From: Marinicella sediminis
GTDB taxonomy: Bacteria > Pseudomonadota > Gammaproteobacteria > Xanthomonadales > Marinicellaceae
Length of the DNA: 64,000 bases
Assembly: GCF_002000055.1 (NCBI RefSeq)
Contig: NZ_MVBD01000005.1
Location: 62,001-126,000 of the forward strand
Reading direction: 5' to 3'
The position numbers were made by a program, and so were the translations under genes. Within the stretch, counting starts at the first letter, position 1. Every line of letters begins with the position of its first letter. Below are positions 27,105 through 37,700 of the stretch, one piece after another. The notes beneath the pieces were generated by a model. That model was not told the origin of the DNA, searched no databases, and saw only the letters and a list, made by a program, of their open reading frames with translations.

Positions 27105-29822
27105 ATGTTTAAATTTACAAAACAAATCATTGTCTGTTCTGTGGCCGCTATGATGTTAGCAGCCTGCGGTGGAAGTAGTGACAGTGGGGGAACTTCGCCT
27201 GGTCCTTCGGTTTCAAATTTGCGCATTTCGTTCAGTGCAGCATCGCCGTCTTTACCAGCTAATACCAATAACTTTCCCATTACACTGGACTCACCTTTTT
27301 TCACTCAGTTAACCGTGACTGTTACATTCGATAATGGCACCCCCATTACCGATGATACAAACATCCAATTGAGTACTTCTGATGTACAGGTTGCTCCCAT
27401 TTCGCGCTTGGATGATCCTGAAACAACTGACATAAATGAGTTCACAACCTTGTTTGGCTCTGTCGGATCAGATTCAGCAGGTGGTACAGGAACATTTTTT
27501 ATTCATGCCGTTGCTCCTGGTACGGTGACTTTGACAGCCTCTGCAGTCGATCCACAAACCGGTCGTACTTCCAGAGCAACTTTCAACTACACCATCACAC
27601 AAGGTCCGGAACCTTTTGAGCGTTTAGAAGTTGAAGCAGTACAACAAAGCTTACCAGCCAATGTGTTTGATTTAACCCCACAGCAAGCATTCAGAACGGT
27701 TTACAACACCGAAGCTGAGATCAGTTTCAGAGACCCACTGGGCAATTTTGTCAGCCCGGGTGCAACTGGTGATCAATCTACCGTTGAAGTTTCTATCAAC
27801 CCACTCAGTGTGGCTGCATTTTCTACATTGGATGATCCAACCACTGAAGAAATTAATGAAATTTTTGTTACCCTGGGTTCCGCACCGGTTGATATGGTAG
27901 CAGGTAAAGGTAAGATATTTATTTGGCCCCGCGATCCGGGCATTGCCACCATAACAGTCAATGCATTTGATCAATTCACGGGTGAAACAATTGCCACTCA
28001 ATATGACATTGAAGTGGTATCAGGTGGCAGTACAGATCTGCCAACCAGCATCCGCTTAGTTGGTTCTGGTGCCAACTACATCAATGGATCTGGTGGGGCA
28101 CAATCTCAGGTTGTTCAGGTGTTTGTTGATGCCTCTGATGTTCCGGTTGGCAATCCTAATGGTTTCAATAACGTGATGGTTGACATCAATACGGATGGGC
28201 CAAACAGTGGCGAAAAAATTTCTGGTGTGAATGCTCAGGGTCAAAATGTTCAGGGTAGTTCAATCAATATCCCAACCAACAATGGTGTGGCCAGCTTGCA
28301 GCTGCTGAGTGGTAATTCAGCCAATACTGTGATCATGACCACTACCACAGACCGAGCTGATAACAACGTAGATAATGGGCTGCAGGATCCTATCACTGCT
28401 CAACGAAGTTTTGCCATCAGTGATGGTATATTATTTGGCCTGGATATCACCATTCCTAACCTCAATAATCTGTTCATCAATAACGTATCTGATCAGGTAT
28501 CAACCGAAACCGGACTTGGTAACCTTGATGGTACCTACACCATGACCATCAGTGCCATTGGAACAGACAAAGGTGGCAACCCTGCATTACCGCAACAAAT
28601 TCAATTTGGTTTGATTGATAGCCCAATCGTAGGTTTTCCACAGGATGGTCCTGGCACATTTGTGATTTCAGGAACTGATGGTGATCCGCAAGAAGGTGGT
28701 TCACTGTTCACATCAGTTGGCGGAGAATTTCAAACTGCCGGTGGTGGTGCTCAACCAGGTGATACTTTGTTGGTATTCGGTGAAGAAATCCTTGGTAATG
28801 AAGACCTTGAAAGTGCCGTGACAGTTCAGTCTGTAAATTCACAAACGTCAATAACCATTGCGGAAGACTTTAACCGCAATGACCTGACAGGAACCATTGT
28901 GAATGATTTAGGTATCTTCCCTTACATAGTTGGTCGAGCTGTTGATGGCAACATTTTGGCTACAGCCAACATTGATGACAATGGTGTGGCTTCCACAGAA
29001 ATCAACTATCCGGTATCCAAGTTAGGCAAAATTGCGGGTATTTATGCCAAAGGACAGGGTGTAACTGTCAATAATGTCACACGCTCCGTTACTGATTCTG
29101 AATTGATTTTGTATCCAGGTATTGCGTCAATCCCATCTGCTGGGCTGAATGCATTCATCACCGTAGCGCCCAGTGTCATTCCAGCTAACATGGAAACAGC
29201 AGTAACTGTTTGTGTGTATGACGCAGCACAACATCCTATTCAGGGAGCCAACATTCAATGGGCTTTCCTGGGTACTGGAAATGGATTCATCGATGGTGTT
29301 CTGGGATCAGGTATCATGGATAACAGATCAGGTGCCGATGGTTGTGCCACTGGTATCGCTAATCCTACTGGAATCATTACATCAGGAACCGATACTGGTT
29401 ACGTATTTAATGTTGGGAACATCACTTGTCAAACTGATAATGATAATGTTTGTATTCAAGTAGCTGATCCAGGTGCGATCTATTTGTCTGCCACACCAGC
29501 CTTCCATAACAACAGTGGTGTGAAGATCATTGACCTGTTCCTGTTCGGCGGAAATGGCCAGGGCATTCCCAATGTACCATTGTTTGTGAGTTGTCAATCC
29601 AGCGGTGGTGAATTGCGTGTGCAGGTAGAGCCAGGCGCCACAGATGAAAATGGTATGACTACATCCAATATTTTTGCCGCACTTGATGGCATCAATGAGT
29701 CATTCTCTGGTACTTGTGACTTCACCACTGGTGAAGGCAGTCCTACGGCAACAGTGACATTCAATGGTATTGACTTATGTACCTTGAACACTTCACCATT
29801 GCCTCCGGGATGTGGACCTTAA
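27105..29822 (+). CDS. Large Ig-like lipoprotein of unknown function downstream of pilQ
   Basis: 905 residues. Signal peptide ends in LAAC followed by a Gly/Ser linker, so an outer-membrane lipoprotein anchored at Cys21 is likely. The chain is beta-rich and Thr/Asn/Gly-rich. Two homologous N-terminal units are visible: residues about 35-165 and 170-305, both with a LDDP-(E/T)T-(T/E)(D/E)IN motif and an (A/V)PGTVTL or PGIATI strand, typical of Ig-like (Big) folds. The C-terminal half has at least nine Cys residues and ends in CGP. It lies 18 nt after pilQ and ends at a strong terminator, so it is probably the last gene of the pilMNOPQ operon. Function unknown; an adhesion or pilus-related surface role is inference. 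Confidence 0.75.
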   Translation: MFKFTKQIIVCSVAAMMLAACGGSSDSGGTSPGPSVSNLRISFSAASPSLPANTNNFPITLDSPFFTQLTVTVTFDNGTPITDDTNIQLSTSDVQVAPISRLDDPETTDINEFTTLFGSVGSDSAGGTGTFFIHAVAPGTVTLTASAVDPQTGRTSRATFNYTITQGPEPFERLEVEAVQQSLPANVFDLTPQQAFRTVYNTEAEISFRDPLGNFVSPGATGDQSTVEVSINPLSVAAFSTLDDPTTEEINEIFVTLGSAPVDMVAGKGKIFIWPRDPGIATITVNAFDQFTGETIATQYDIEVVSGGSTDLPTSIRLVGSGANYINGSGGAQSQVVQVFVDASDVPVGNPNGFNNVMVDINTDGPNSGEKISGVNAQGQNVQGSSINIPTNNGVASLQLLSGNSANTVIMTTTTDRADNNVDNGLQDPITAQRSFAISDGILFGLDITIPNLNNLFINNVSDQVSTETGLGNLDGTYTMTISAIGTDKGGNPALPQQIQFGLIDSPIVGFPQDGPGTFVISGTDGDPQEGGSLFTSVGGEFQTAGGGAQPGDTLLVFGEEILGNEDLESAVTVQSVNSQTSITIAEDFNRNDLTGTIVNDLGIFPYIVGRAVDGNILATANIDDNGVASTEINYPVSKLGKIAGIYAKGQGVTVNNVTRSVTDSELILYPGIASIPSAGLNAFITVAPSVIPANMETAVTVCVYDAAQHPIQGANIQWAFLGTGNGFIDGVLGSGIMDNRSGADGCATGIANPTGIITSGTDTGYVFNVGNITCQTDNDNVCIQVADPGAIYLSATPAFHNNSGVKIIDLFLFGGNGQGIPNVPLFVSCQSSGGELRVQVEPGATDENGMTTSNIFAALDGINESFSGTCDFTTGEGSPTATVTFNGIDLCTLNTSPLPPGCGP

Positions 29823-29840
29823 GATTCATTCATTGAATAA

Positions 29841-29871
29841 AAAAAACCCACCATTTGGTGGGTTTTTTTTT
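29841..29871 (+). terminator. Terminator ending the pil operon
   Basis: CCCACC (29847-29852) / GGTGGG (29857-29862) with A residues before and nine T residues after. It lies 18 nt past the lipoprotein stop, and is nearly symmetric. Confidence 0.92.
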
Positions 29872-29914
29872 GGTGACTAAATACACATGAACTTGACTGA
29901 TATATCAATACAAT

Positions 29915-31000
29915 ATGATGATTACAAAAATTAATGGCGTTATGAGAATTTTCTGGACTTCAATTACATGCATGCTGCTTTTGGCATGTCAAAGACCACC
30001 GGCTGAGGACAGTCAAAAAGACAAGGATAAAGAGGAAGATAAAATCATCATCAACGTAGAAGCTGATCAGTCTTTCTTGGGTGATTCGCAAGCTACATTC
30101 CGATCAACCGCAGTTCTTGAAGCTGATCGGGCTGCCACAGTCACCACCAAAACCAGTGGTATCATTCTTGATGTCGTAGTGGAAGAAGGTGACCTGGTTA
30201 AACAAGGAGATGTTTTATTGGTTCTTGAATCAGATGAACAACAATTGTCGTTACAAAGTGCTCAGGCAAATTATAAAAAAAGTTTGAGTAATTACGAGCG
30301 AGCCAAACAATTGGTTGATAAGGGTTTAACTAACCAGGAACAACTGGACAACCTGAGATTTGAAACAGAAGCCCTTAAAGCCTCATTGGACCAGGCAAAA
30401 ATGAACCTGTCATTCACCAAAGTCAGGGCTCCATTTGATGGTGTGGTGGTCAAACGACACGTCAAGATTGGCAATTTAATTCAAAATGCAACGGCTGTTT
30501 TTGATGTGGTTGATTTTGGCTCTTTGCAAGCCAAAATAGATGTCCCGGAACATCATTGGAGCATCATGAAAGCCGGGCTTGAAGTTAAATATGAGTTTGA
30601 TGCATTGAATGAGCAGATTGAGTTTGGCAAAGTCATCAGAGTAAGTCCAATGGTTGATTCGTCAACAGGAACTTTTGAAGTCACAGTTTCAGTAGATAAC
30701 CAAACTCAATTACTCCGACCTGGTTTGTTTGCCAAAGCATACATCATTTATGATCAACGTTCTGAGGCTGTTTTGGTAAATAAAGATGCGGTTATCAGGG
30801 AAGATGATAACGTATTTGTGTTTGTGGCTGATGGTGATGACAAAGTCATCAAAAAATCAGTTAGCCTGGGATATGAGATGGATGATACGTTTGAAATCAC
30901 TGCTGGCCTGGATGCAGGTGAAGTTGTGATTACGACTGGAAAAAATAACCTCACACCTGATTCACACATCAACATCGTTAACTACGACGCGTCCTTATGA
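29915..31000 (+). CDS. RND efflux periplasmic adaptor (membrane fusion protein)
   Basis: 361 residues. The N terminus reads as a lipoprotein signal with LLLAC at about residues 21-25. Then an acidic/basic linker, the biotinyl-lipoyl half-motifs (SGIILDVVVEEGDLVKQGDVLLVLES), an alpha-helical hairpin (about 118-170, ending KVRAPFDGVVVKRHVKIG), a beta-barrel domain and a membrane-proximal domain. It bridges an RND pump to an outer-membrane channel. Starts at 29915, 29918 or 29942 are possible; none has a clear ribosome binding site. Its stop overlaps the first RND gene by 4 nt. Substrate cannot be inferred. Confidence 0.9.
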   Translation: MMITKINGVMRIFWTSITCMLLLACQRPPAEDSQKDKDKEEDKIIINVEADQSFLGDSQATFRSTAVLEADRAATVTTKTSGIILDVVVEEGDLVKQGDVLLVLESDEQQLSLQSAQANYKKSLSNYERAKQLVDKGLTNQEQLDNLRFETEALKASLDQAKMNLSFTKVRAPFDGVVVKRHVKIGNLIQNATAVFDVVDFGSLQAKIDVPEHHWSIMKAGLEVKYEFDALNEQIEFGKVIRVSPMVDSSTGTFEVTVSVDNQTQLLRPGLFAKAYIIYDQRSEAVLVNKDAVIREDDNVFVFVADGDDKVIKKSVSLGYEMDDTFEITAGLDAGEVVITTGKNNLTPDSHINIVNYDASL

Positions 31001-34000
31001 TCAAAGGTATCACAGAATTTGCCATAAACAGGCGGGTTACCGTATGTATGCTGGCCATTGGCTTCATCTTGTTTGGCTACATTGCCATGAAAGAAATGCC
31101 TGTGACTTTATTGCCTTCCCTGGAATACCCAACTTTTACGATCAGGACAGAGTTTGAAAATGCCGGACCTGAGGAAATCGAGTTGTTGATCACCAAACCG
31201 ATTGAAGAAAGTGTAGGTGTGGTCAAGGGTATCGCGAAAATATATTCAGTTTCTACGACGGGTCGATCGGATGTCAAACTACAATTTAATTGGGATGCTG
31301 ACATCAAAAGAGCGGCTTACGATGTCCGTGACAGGATGGATGCAGTACAACTCCCATTGGACGCAGAAACTCCGATTCTGCTGCGCTTCAATCCATCCAC
31401 AGATCCGATCATGCAGTTGTCATTCAGTTTGGAGGGCGTTGATGACATCAATCAATTGAAACAATTGCGATCTTATGCTGATTTCAGTTTGAAAAAAAAG
31501 CTGGACCCATTGTCTGGTGTTGCTGCTGTTAAAATCAGTGGAGGCTATGAAAAAGAAATAGAGATCTTACCAGATCAGTTTAAATTGTCTCAACTTGGCT
31601 TAAGTATCAGTGATATTTCATCACGCTTAAGACAGGAAAACATCAATCTATCAGGTGGATCAATCAAACAAGGCAGTAAGATGTTTTTGGTTCGCACGGT
31701 TAACCAGTTTCGCAACCTCAATGCGATCAAAGATCTGATCATCACTAAAAAAGATGGCAGAATCATCCGCATCAATGATGTTGCAGATGTTGTATTGGGC
31801 CATAAGGACCGTAAATCCATAAACCGGTTAAATGGCAAAGAGGCCATTGAAATTGCCATTTATAAAGAAGGCGATAGCAACACAGTCGCTGTGGCAGAAG
31901 CGGTGAAGGAAAAACTCGAAGAAATTAAAGATGAACTTCCGGAAAACACCCGGTTGAGTATCATCGATGACCAGTCATTGTTCATCAAAGATGCCATTGA
32001 TAATGTCATCAGCGCGGCCATCATTGGTGGGTTATTGGCGGTACTGATGATTTACCTTTTTTTGCGCGATGTGATGGCCACTGCCATCATTGGTCTTTTG
32101 ATCCCGGTATCTGTCATATCCGGTTTTTTCTTCATGTATCAGGCTGGTGTGAGTTTTAACATCATGTCATTGGGTGGAATCGCACTGGCTGTTGGACTGC
32201 TGGTGGATAATGGAATTGTGGTGTTGGAAAACATCGCTGCAAAGTTCAAGCGCAAAACATCCCATTTGGATGCAGTGAAAGACGGCGCCAGAGAAGTGGG
32301 TGGTGCCATCACGGCATCAACACTTACCACCATTGCTGTGTTTTTACCTTTGGTATTTGTCGAAGGTATTGCAGGACAATTGTTCAAAGACCAGGCTTTG
32401 ACAGTGACATTTACACTGATCGTTTCATTGGTGTTTGCTTTGATTCTGATTCCTATGTTATCAAGCCTGACACACAAAAATATGAAGACCACGGTTGACG
32501 TTGGTCAACAGTCATATCAGGTTAAAACCAAGATGGGGCAAAAGGTCAGGAGAACCCGCAAGTTTATTTTCAACGATCTGATTGATGCGGTTTTGCGGTT
32601 ATTTACCTGGATTATTTCCTGGGTGGCACAACTGTTAAGATGGCTGCTGGCCATCCCGTCAGCCATTGTCATTCAATTGTATGAAACACTGTTGTCGATC
32701 TACTCCAGGGTATTGCCTTGGGCCTTGCGCAACCGATTGGTGGTTATGCTGGTCGCCGGGATGACTTTTGCCGGTTCCTTGTCTCTGGTTCCAAAACTGG
32801 GTCTGGAATTAATTCCTGATCTGGATGCCAATAAGATTAAGTTGAACTTTCAATTGGCGGAGGGTGAAACCATTGAACGAACCGATCAATTGTTTCAGAC
32901 AATGAGTCAGGAGTTCGCTGATCTGGCTGATGTGGCGTTGGTTTATGGTTACAGCGGTGAAGGCAATCAGCTGGATACTTCGCCTTTGACCGGTGGTGAA
33001 AATTCAGGTCAAATTGTGCTGAATTTAAAAGCCAATGCAGACAAACAGCAGATTCAGCAACGGTTAACAGAAGCCTTCGCGGCACAGCCCGGCGTACAAA
33101 GTGAACTTGAAACGGGCCAGTTTTTTGATCTTGCTACACCGATTGAAGTGGAATTGGTTGGTTACGACCTGGCTCTGCTTGAAGAAGGAGCTGTTTTGGT
33201 GGCTGAGTTGTTGAATGCTGACGGTCGTTTTATCAATGTTGACGACGGCGTAGAGCGTGGCAATCCAGAAGTTCAATTGTATTTTGATCAGGAAAAAGTG
33301 GCTTCTCTGGGGATGAATGTGGCTCAGGTAGCCAATAATGTCGTCAACAATGTATTGGGTAAAGTTGAGACCACAGTTCATTGGCAGGACCAGAAAGTAG
33401 AGTTAAGGGTCAGAACCATTGAGGATCAAAGGAACTCAGTTGAGGACATTCGAAATCTGATCATCAATCCTGCCAGTGAATCACCTGTTCGCTTGAGTGA
33501 TGTGGCTGAGGTCAGGTTGTCAGAGGGACCTGGGCAGATTAATCGCAGAAACCAGGATCGTGCCGTTGTGGTTTCTGCTGACATTCAGGGCGTTTCGCTG
33601 GGTGAAGCGGTCAGTTGGTTAAAACAGGAAATCACCGAACTGGAAATTCATCCCCTGGTGTATGCCAAAGTCACAGGTCAGAATGAAGATCTGGAATCAT
33701 CGAACAAATCGATGATTTTCGCTCTTACGCTGGCAGTGTTTTTGGTTTATATGATTTTGGCATCACAGTTTGAATCATTCATCCATCCGTTTGTGATTAT
33801 TTTCTCTGTCCCGCTGGCATTCATTGGTGCCATTTGGGGCTTATACCTGACGGGAACCACGGTTTCAGTGGTGGTGTTCATTGGGTTGATAATGTTGGCT
33901 GGGATCGTGGTGAACAATGCCATTGTTTTGATTGATCTGATCAAACAAATGATCAATAAGGGCGTGCCACTGACTGTTGCCATTATTGAGTCGGGTCAGG

Positions 34001-34227
34001 CCAGGCTGCGACCCATAATCATGACCACCTTGACCACAGTATTGGGCTTATTGCCTATGGTCATGACCTGGGGAGATTCATCCGCGGGCAGCGAAATCAG
34101 GGCCCCCATGGCGATTACTGTCATCGGTGGTCTGTTGGTATCTACCATGCTCACCCTGGTGGTGATCCCGGTGATGTTTTCCCTGTTAACCAGAGATTCT
34201 GATGAGCGAACAAAAGCAAGCAACTGA
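30997..34227 (+). CDS. RND family efflux permease, first of a tandem pair
   Basis: 1076 residues with the AcrB-type plan: N-terminal helix, a large periplasmic porter loop (about 35-335), six membrane helices, a second loop, and six more helices. Helix 4 carries GGIALAVGLLVDNGIVVLEN; where AcrB has two adjacent Asp residues, this has DN. A basic cytoplasmic insert (about 495-545) joins the two halves. It is translated from an ATGA overlap with the adaptor gene and overlaps the next permease by 26 nt. Probably proton-driven export of drugs or lipids, substrate unknown. The second half ends with a helix and a short polar tail. Confidence 0.92.
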   Translation: MIKGITEFAINRRVTVCMLAIGFILFGYIAMKEMPVTLLPSLEYPTFTIRTEFENAGPEEIELLITKPIEESVGVVKGIAKIYSVSTTGRSDVKLQFNWDADIKRAAYDVRDRMDAVQLPLDAETPILLRFNPSTDPIMQLSFSLEGVDDINQLKQLRSYADFSLKKKLDPLSGVAAVKISGGYEKEIEILPDQFKLSQLGLSISDISSRLRQENINLSGGSIKQGSKMFLVRTVNQFRNLNAIKDLIITKKDGRIIRINDVADVVLGHKDRKSINRLNGKEAIEIAIYKEGDSNTVAVAEAVKEKLEEIKDELPENTRLSIIDDQSLFIKDAIDNVISAAIIGGLLAVLMIYLFLRDVMATAIIGLLIPVSVISGFFFMYQAGVSFNIMSLGGIALAVGLLVDNGIVVLENIAAKFKRKTSHLDAVKDGAREVGGAITASTLTTIAVFLPLVFVEGIAGQLFKDQALTVTFTLIVSLVFALILIPMLSSLTHKNMKTTVDVGQQSYQVKTKMGQKVRRTRKFIFNDLIDAVLRLFTWIISWVAQLLRWLLAIPSAIVIQLYETLLSIYSRVLPWALRNRLVVMLVAGMTFAGSLSLVPKLGLELIPDLDANKIKLNFQLAEGETIERTDQLFQTMSQEFADLADVALVYGYSGEGNQLDTSPLTGGENSGQIVLNLKANADKQQIQQRLTEAFAAQPGVQSELETGQFFDLATPIEVELVGYDLALLEEGAVLVAELLNADGRFINVDDGVERGNPEVQLYFDQEKVASLGMNVAQVANNVVNNVLGKVETTVHWQDQKVELRVRTIEDQRNSVEDIRNLIINPASESPVRLSDVAEVRLSEGPGQINRRNQDRAVVVSADIQGVSLGEAVSWLKQEITELEIHPLVYAKVTGQNEDLESSNKSMIFALTLAVFLVYMILASQFESFIHPFVIIFSVPLAFIGAIWGLYLTGTTVSVVVFIGLIMLAGIVVNNAIVLIDLIKQMINKGVPLTVAIIESGQARLRPIIMTTLTTVLGLLPMVMTWGDSSAGSEIRAPMAITVIGGLLVSTMLTLVVIPVMFSLLTRDSDERTKASN

Positions 34228-37200
34228 AGCAAGACCAATCACCGGTTTGACTCGATTGGCGGCATTTTCATTGCGTCGCCCAGTGACCATTACCATGATG
34301 TTTTTGACCTTGGTGACCATAGGTATGATTTCATCCAGGTTGTTGCCACTGGAAAGCATGCCGGATATCAAGTTTCCATTTTTCAATGTGTTTGTGCCTT
34401 ATGAGGCAGGTACTCCGGCAGAAGTTGAGCGATCGATTACCCGGCCTTTGGAGGAGGCCATTGCCACCATTGGTGACATAGAGCGTTTGAATTCCAATTC
34501 CGGTACCAATGGCGCCAACGTCAACATTCAATTCGCTTCAGGGGTTGATGTGGATGAGAAAGCCATGTTGATTAAAGAACAAATTGATTTGGTCAGAAAA
34601 GATTTGCCGGATGATGTCAGGTACATCAGGGTAAACAAAGCGGAAGCCGGAGAGGATTCCATCATGAGGCTCAGAATCACCGGTGATCGAAATCTGGAAG
34701 GTGCCTATGATTTGTTGAACCAGTATTTGATCAAACCGTTGCAACGTGTACCTGGTGTCGCCAGGGTTGATTTGCAGGGGATTGAACCGCTGGAGATTAG
34801 CATTAAGTTGGACAATGAGCGAATGAAACGATATGGCATTGGCTTTAATGAGTTGCAGGAAAAACTCAGGGACATTAATTTCAATATCAATTCAGGCAAT
34901 TTCCTGACCGATGATCAGGTGATCAGGATAACCCCGCAGTCAAAATCAGATGACATTGATGATTATAAAAATCTGTTGCTTAATGACAAAAACATCAGAC
35001 TCAAAGATGTGGCAACCATTTCTTTGGTCAATGGTGAACGTAATTATGCCCGGCATCTGAATAAAAAATATTCCATTGGCATCGAAATTTATAAAGAATC
35101 AACCGCCAATCTGGTTCAGGTCGCTGAAGACGTTTTGAATGAAATCGAAGAAATCGGAGAAACCCCACAACTGACAGGAATCAAGCTGATATTCCTTGAT
35201 AACCAGGCCGAAGGGGTGAAGAAATCACTCAGTGATGTCATTTCTGCAGGTCTGATGGGCTCGGTATTGTCATTGGTGGTGTTGTTTGTGTTCCTGCGAA
35301 ATGTGTCAATGACATTGATTATTTCGCTATCGATTCCGGTCTCCATTATCATCACTTTAGGGGTCTTGTATTTTGCCGGGATCTCTCTGAATACACTTTC
35401 GTTGATGGGGTTGATGTTGGCCGTGGGGATGTTGGTGGATAATTCAGTGGTGATCACTGAAAGTGTTTTTACTGAGCAGCAAAAAACTCCGGAACAACCT
35501 CAAAGGGCTGTGGTAGATGGCGTGCGTGCGGTGATGACTCCAGTGATCGCAGGTACACTGACCACCATTTGTGTGTTCTTGCCCATTGTTGTTGGTGAAG
35601 ACAATCTGTTGGCAATTTTCTTAACTCATGTCGCAGTGGCCATCATTGCAGCCTTGTTAATTTCCCTGGCATTGTCAATTTCAGCCGTTCCAATGGCCAT
35701 CAGCCAATTCACCAGGCCTCGACTGAAAACCGAACGTCAGGGGCGTTTCGCCTTTGTTGGTCATTATTTAAATGGCTTGAACAGGTGGCAGAAACTGATG
35801 CTGATTGTAGCCGTGTATTTGAGCACATGGTTACTTGCCGGAGTGATGGACGTCCCAGCTGAAAATTTTGTGGTGATGTCATTCGTTGGTTTTTTCTTTT
35901 TGTTCAGTTTCTTTCTGAAACGTCACTATGCCGGTTTGTTGAATTTTTTCCTTCATCATCGATATCTGACCTTATTGTTGTTGGTGGTACTGTTGGTTAT
36001 TGGTGCGATTGCCGCTGCCATGACTTCGGAAGATGATGGTACCGGACAGTCAGTGGACCGGGACTTTTGGTTACCATATCACATGGATGGTTCTTTCACC
36101 CTGGATCGCATCAAAAAGGATGTCGACAGAATAGAAGACTACCTGTTTGCTCATCAACAACAGTTCGAAATTGATTCGGTATACACATACTACGAAGAAA
36201 ATGGTTTCGTCGGCACACTGATCACCTTGATTGATGAAGAAAAGGCCACCAAGTCCGTTAAACAGGTCAAAGAAGAAATCATCGAGAATTTGCCAAAAAT
36301 CACCATTGGAACACCCGCATTCCGTTGGCGTAGCAGTACAGGTTCGCAAGGATTAAAACTGTACTTACAAGGCGATTCATCGTCCTTGATGAGAGAGGAA
36401 TTGTTGGGTGATGTGTTGTTTTTATTGCAAAATGTTGAAGGCGTAAGCAATGTTCAGGTCGAGCAACGGAACAGCCGGGAAGAGTTGCAGGTGGTGGTGG
36501 ATCGTGACCGGGCATTGAACCTGGGACTGAACCCGACAGAAGTGGCTCAATCAGTCAACATCGCCATGCGTGGTATGAATTTACAGGAGTTTGTCTCTGC
36601 AGGTGGCGAGATTCCGGTCAAAATGCGTTTTTATCAAAAAGGCGAGTTTGAAATGGAGCAGTTACGCAACCTGCCGATCAAAAATAACCTGGGAGTCACC
36701 ATACCACTGGAAAATGTGGCTGACATCACTTCGACACAGTCGCCACAGCGATTATTCCGTCTGAACCGGGCCAATTCAATTCAGGTTGATCTGGATATTG
36801 TGGATGAAGGCAATGTCAAAGAAATCAAAGAAGCCATCACAGCTGCAATGAAAAACGTACCCTTTCCAGCTGGGTACAGTTGGACATTTGATCAAATGGG
36901 CAGGGGATTAAACCTCAGTTTGGATGACCTGCAAAGAAATCTGTATATCGCCATCATTTTGATTTTTATGATCATGGCAGCCATGTTTGAATCCATATTC
37001 TTTCCATTGTGTGTCATCACTTCAATCCTGTTTTCTTACATCGGTACGTTTTTGTTCTTTGCCATCACAGGGACCACTTTTAATATCATGGCCGGTATCG
37101 GTATGTTGATCCTGATAGGGGTGATTGTCAACAATGGCATCGTCTTGATTGATCACATCAATCAGCTCAGATTGAGGGGGATGAACCGCTATGATGCAGT

Positions 37201-37564
37201 GATACAGGGTGGAAAAGACCGGCTCAGGCCGATACTGATGACTGTCTCAACCACGGTGGTGGGCTTGTTGCCGTTGAGCGTCAGTATGTCTTCGGTGGGT
37301 GGAACAGAAGGCCCGTCTTATTTCCCCATGGCCCGTGCCATCATCGGTGGTTTGACATTTTCCACCATCATCAGCCTGTTGTTACTTCCCTGTTTGTATT
37401 GCTGGTTGGATGACTTGAGTGGTTGGTTTAAACATCGGCTCAACCACCTGATGTATTACTGGTATAAACTGCATGGACAGCATCAACAAATGGCGGTGCT
37501 GTGGCCTGAAAAAGTTGCAGCTGATGAACAGCTCAAATCTCAAGCTGATGCAAATAGCCCTTGA
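34202..37564 (+). CDS. RND family efflux permease, second of a tandem pair
   Basis: 1120 residues, same fold as the preceding protein but clearly diverged. Helix 4 reads LMGLMLAVGMLVDNSVVITES, again with DN. An unusual feature is an extra hydrophobic section between the halves (about residues 500-610) with three or four additional membrane-like helices. The C-terminal half has ILIGVIVNNGIVLIDHINQL. Two permeases with one adaptor recall the heteromeric MdtBC pumps. No outer-membrane TolC-type gene is in the operon, so a channel encoded elsewhere is needed. Confidence 0.9.
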   Translation: MSEQKQATEARPITGLTRLAAFSLRRPVTITMMFLTLVTIGMISSRLLPLESMPDIKFPFFNVFVPYEAGTPAEVERSITRPLEEAIATIGDIERLNSNSGTNGANVNIQFASGVDVDEKAMLIKEQIDLVRKDLPDDVRYIRVNKAEAGEDSIMRLRITGDRNLEGAYDLLNQYLIKPLQRVPGVARVDLQGIEPLEISIKLDNERMKRYGIGFNELQEKLRDINFNINSGNFLTDDQVIRITPQSKSDDIDDYKNLLLNDKNIRLKDVATISLVNGERNYARHLNKKYSIGIEIYKESTANLVQVAEDVLNEIEEIGETPQLTGIKLIFLDNQAEGVKKSLSDVISAGLMGSVLSLVVLFVFLRNVSMTLIISLSIPVSIIITLGVLYFAGISLNTLSLMGLMLAVGMLVDNSVVITESVFTEQQKTPEQPQRAVVDGVRAVMTPVIAGTLTTICVFLPIVVGEDNLLAIFLTHVAVAIIAALLISLALSISAVPMAISQFTRPRLKTERQGRFAFVGHYLNGLNRWQKLMLIVAVYLSTWLLAGVMDVPAENFVVMSFVGFFFLFSFFLKRHYAGLLNFFLHHRYLTLLLLVVLLVIGAIAAAMTSEDDGTGQSVDRDFWLPYHMDGSFTLDRIKKDVDRIEDYLFAHQQQFEIDSVYTYYEENGFVGTLITLIDEEKATKSVKQVKEEIIENLPKITIGTPAFRWRSSTGSQGLKLYLQGDSSSLMREELLGDVLFLLQNVEGVSNVQVEQRNSREELQVVVDRDRALNLGLNPTEVAQSVNIAMRGMNLQEFVSAGGEIPVKMRFYQKGEFEMEQLRNLPIKNNLGVTIPLENVADITSTQSPQRLFRLNRANSIQVDLDIVDEGNVKEIKEAITAAMKNVPFPAGYSWTFDQMGRGLNLSLDDLQRNLYIAIILIFMIMAAMFESIFFPLCVITSILFSYIGTFLFFAITGTTFNIMAGIGMLILIGVIVNNGIVLIDHINQLRLRGMNRYDAVIQGGKDRLRPILMTVSTTVVGLLPLSVSMSSVGGTEGPSYFPMARAIIGGLTFSTIISLLLLPCLYCWLDDLSGWFKHRLNHLMYYWYKLHGQHQQMAVLWPEKVAADEQLKSQADANSP

Positions 37565-37700
37565 AAAACCAGCCCAGCACCAAAAGATTACCAGACTATT
37601 GAAAAAATCGAAAACATCAATCTGATTTTCGTAATGTAAGCTGAAGTCACTGTTGATAAAATAGTGGGTATTGTTATTTTTATTTTATGGAGTATGAAAT

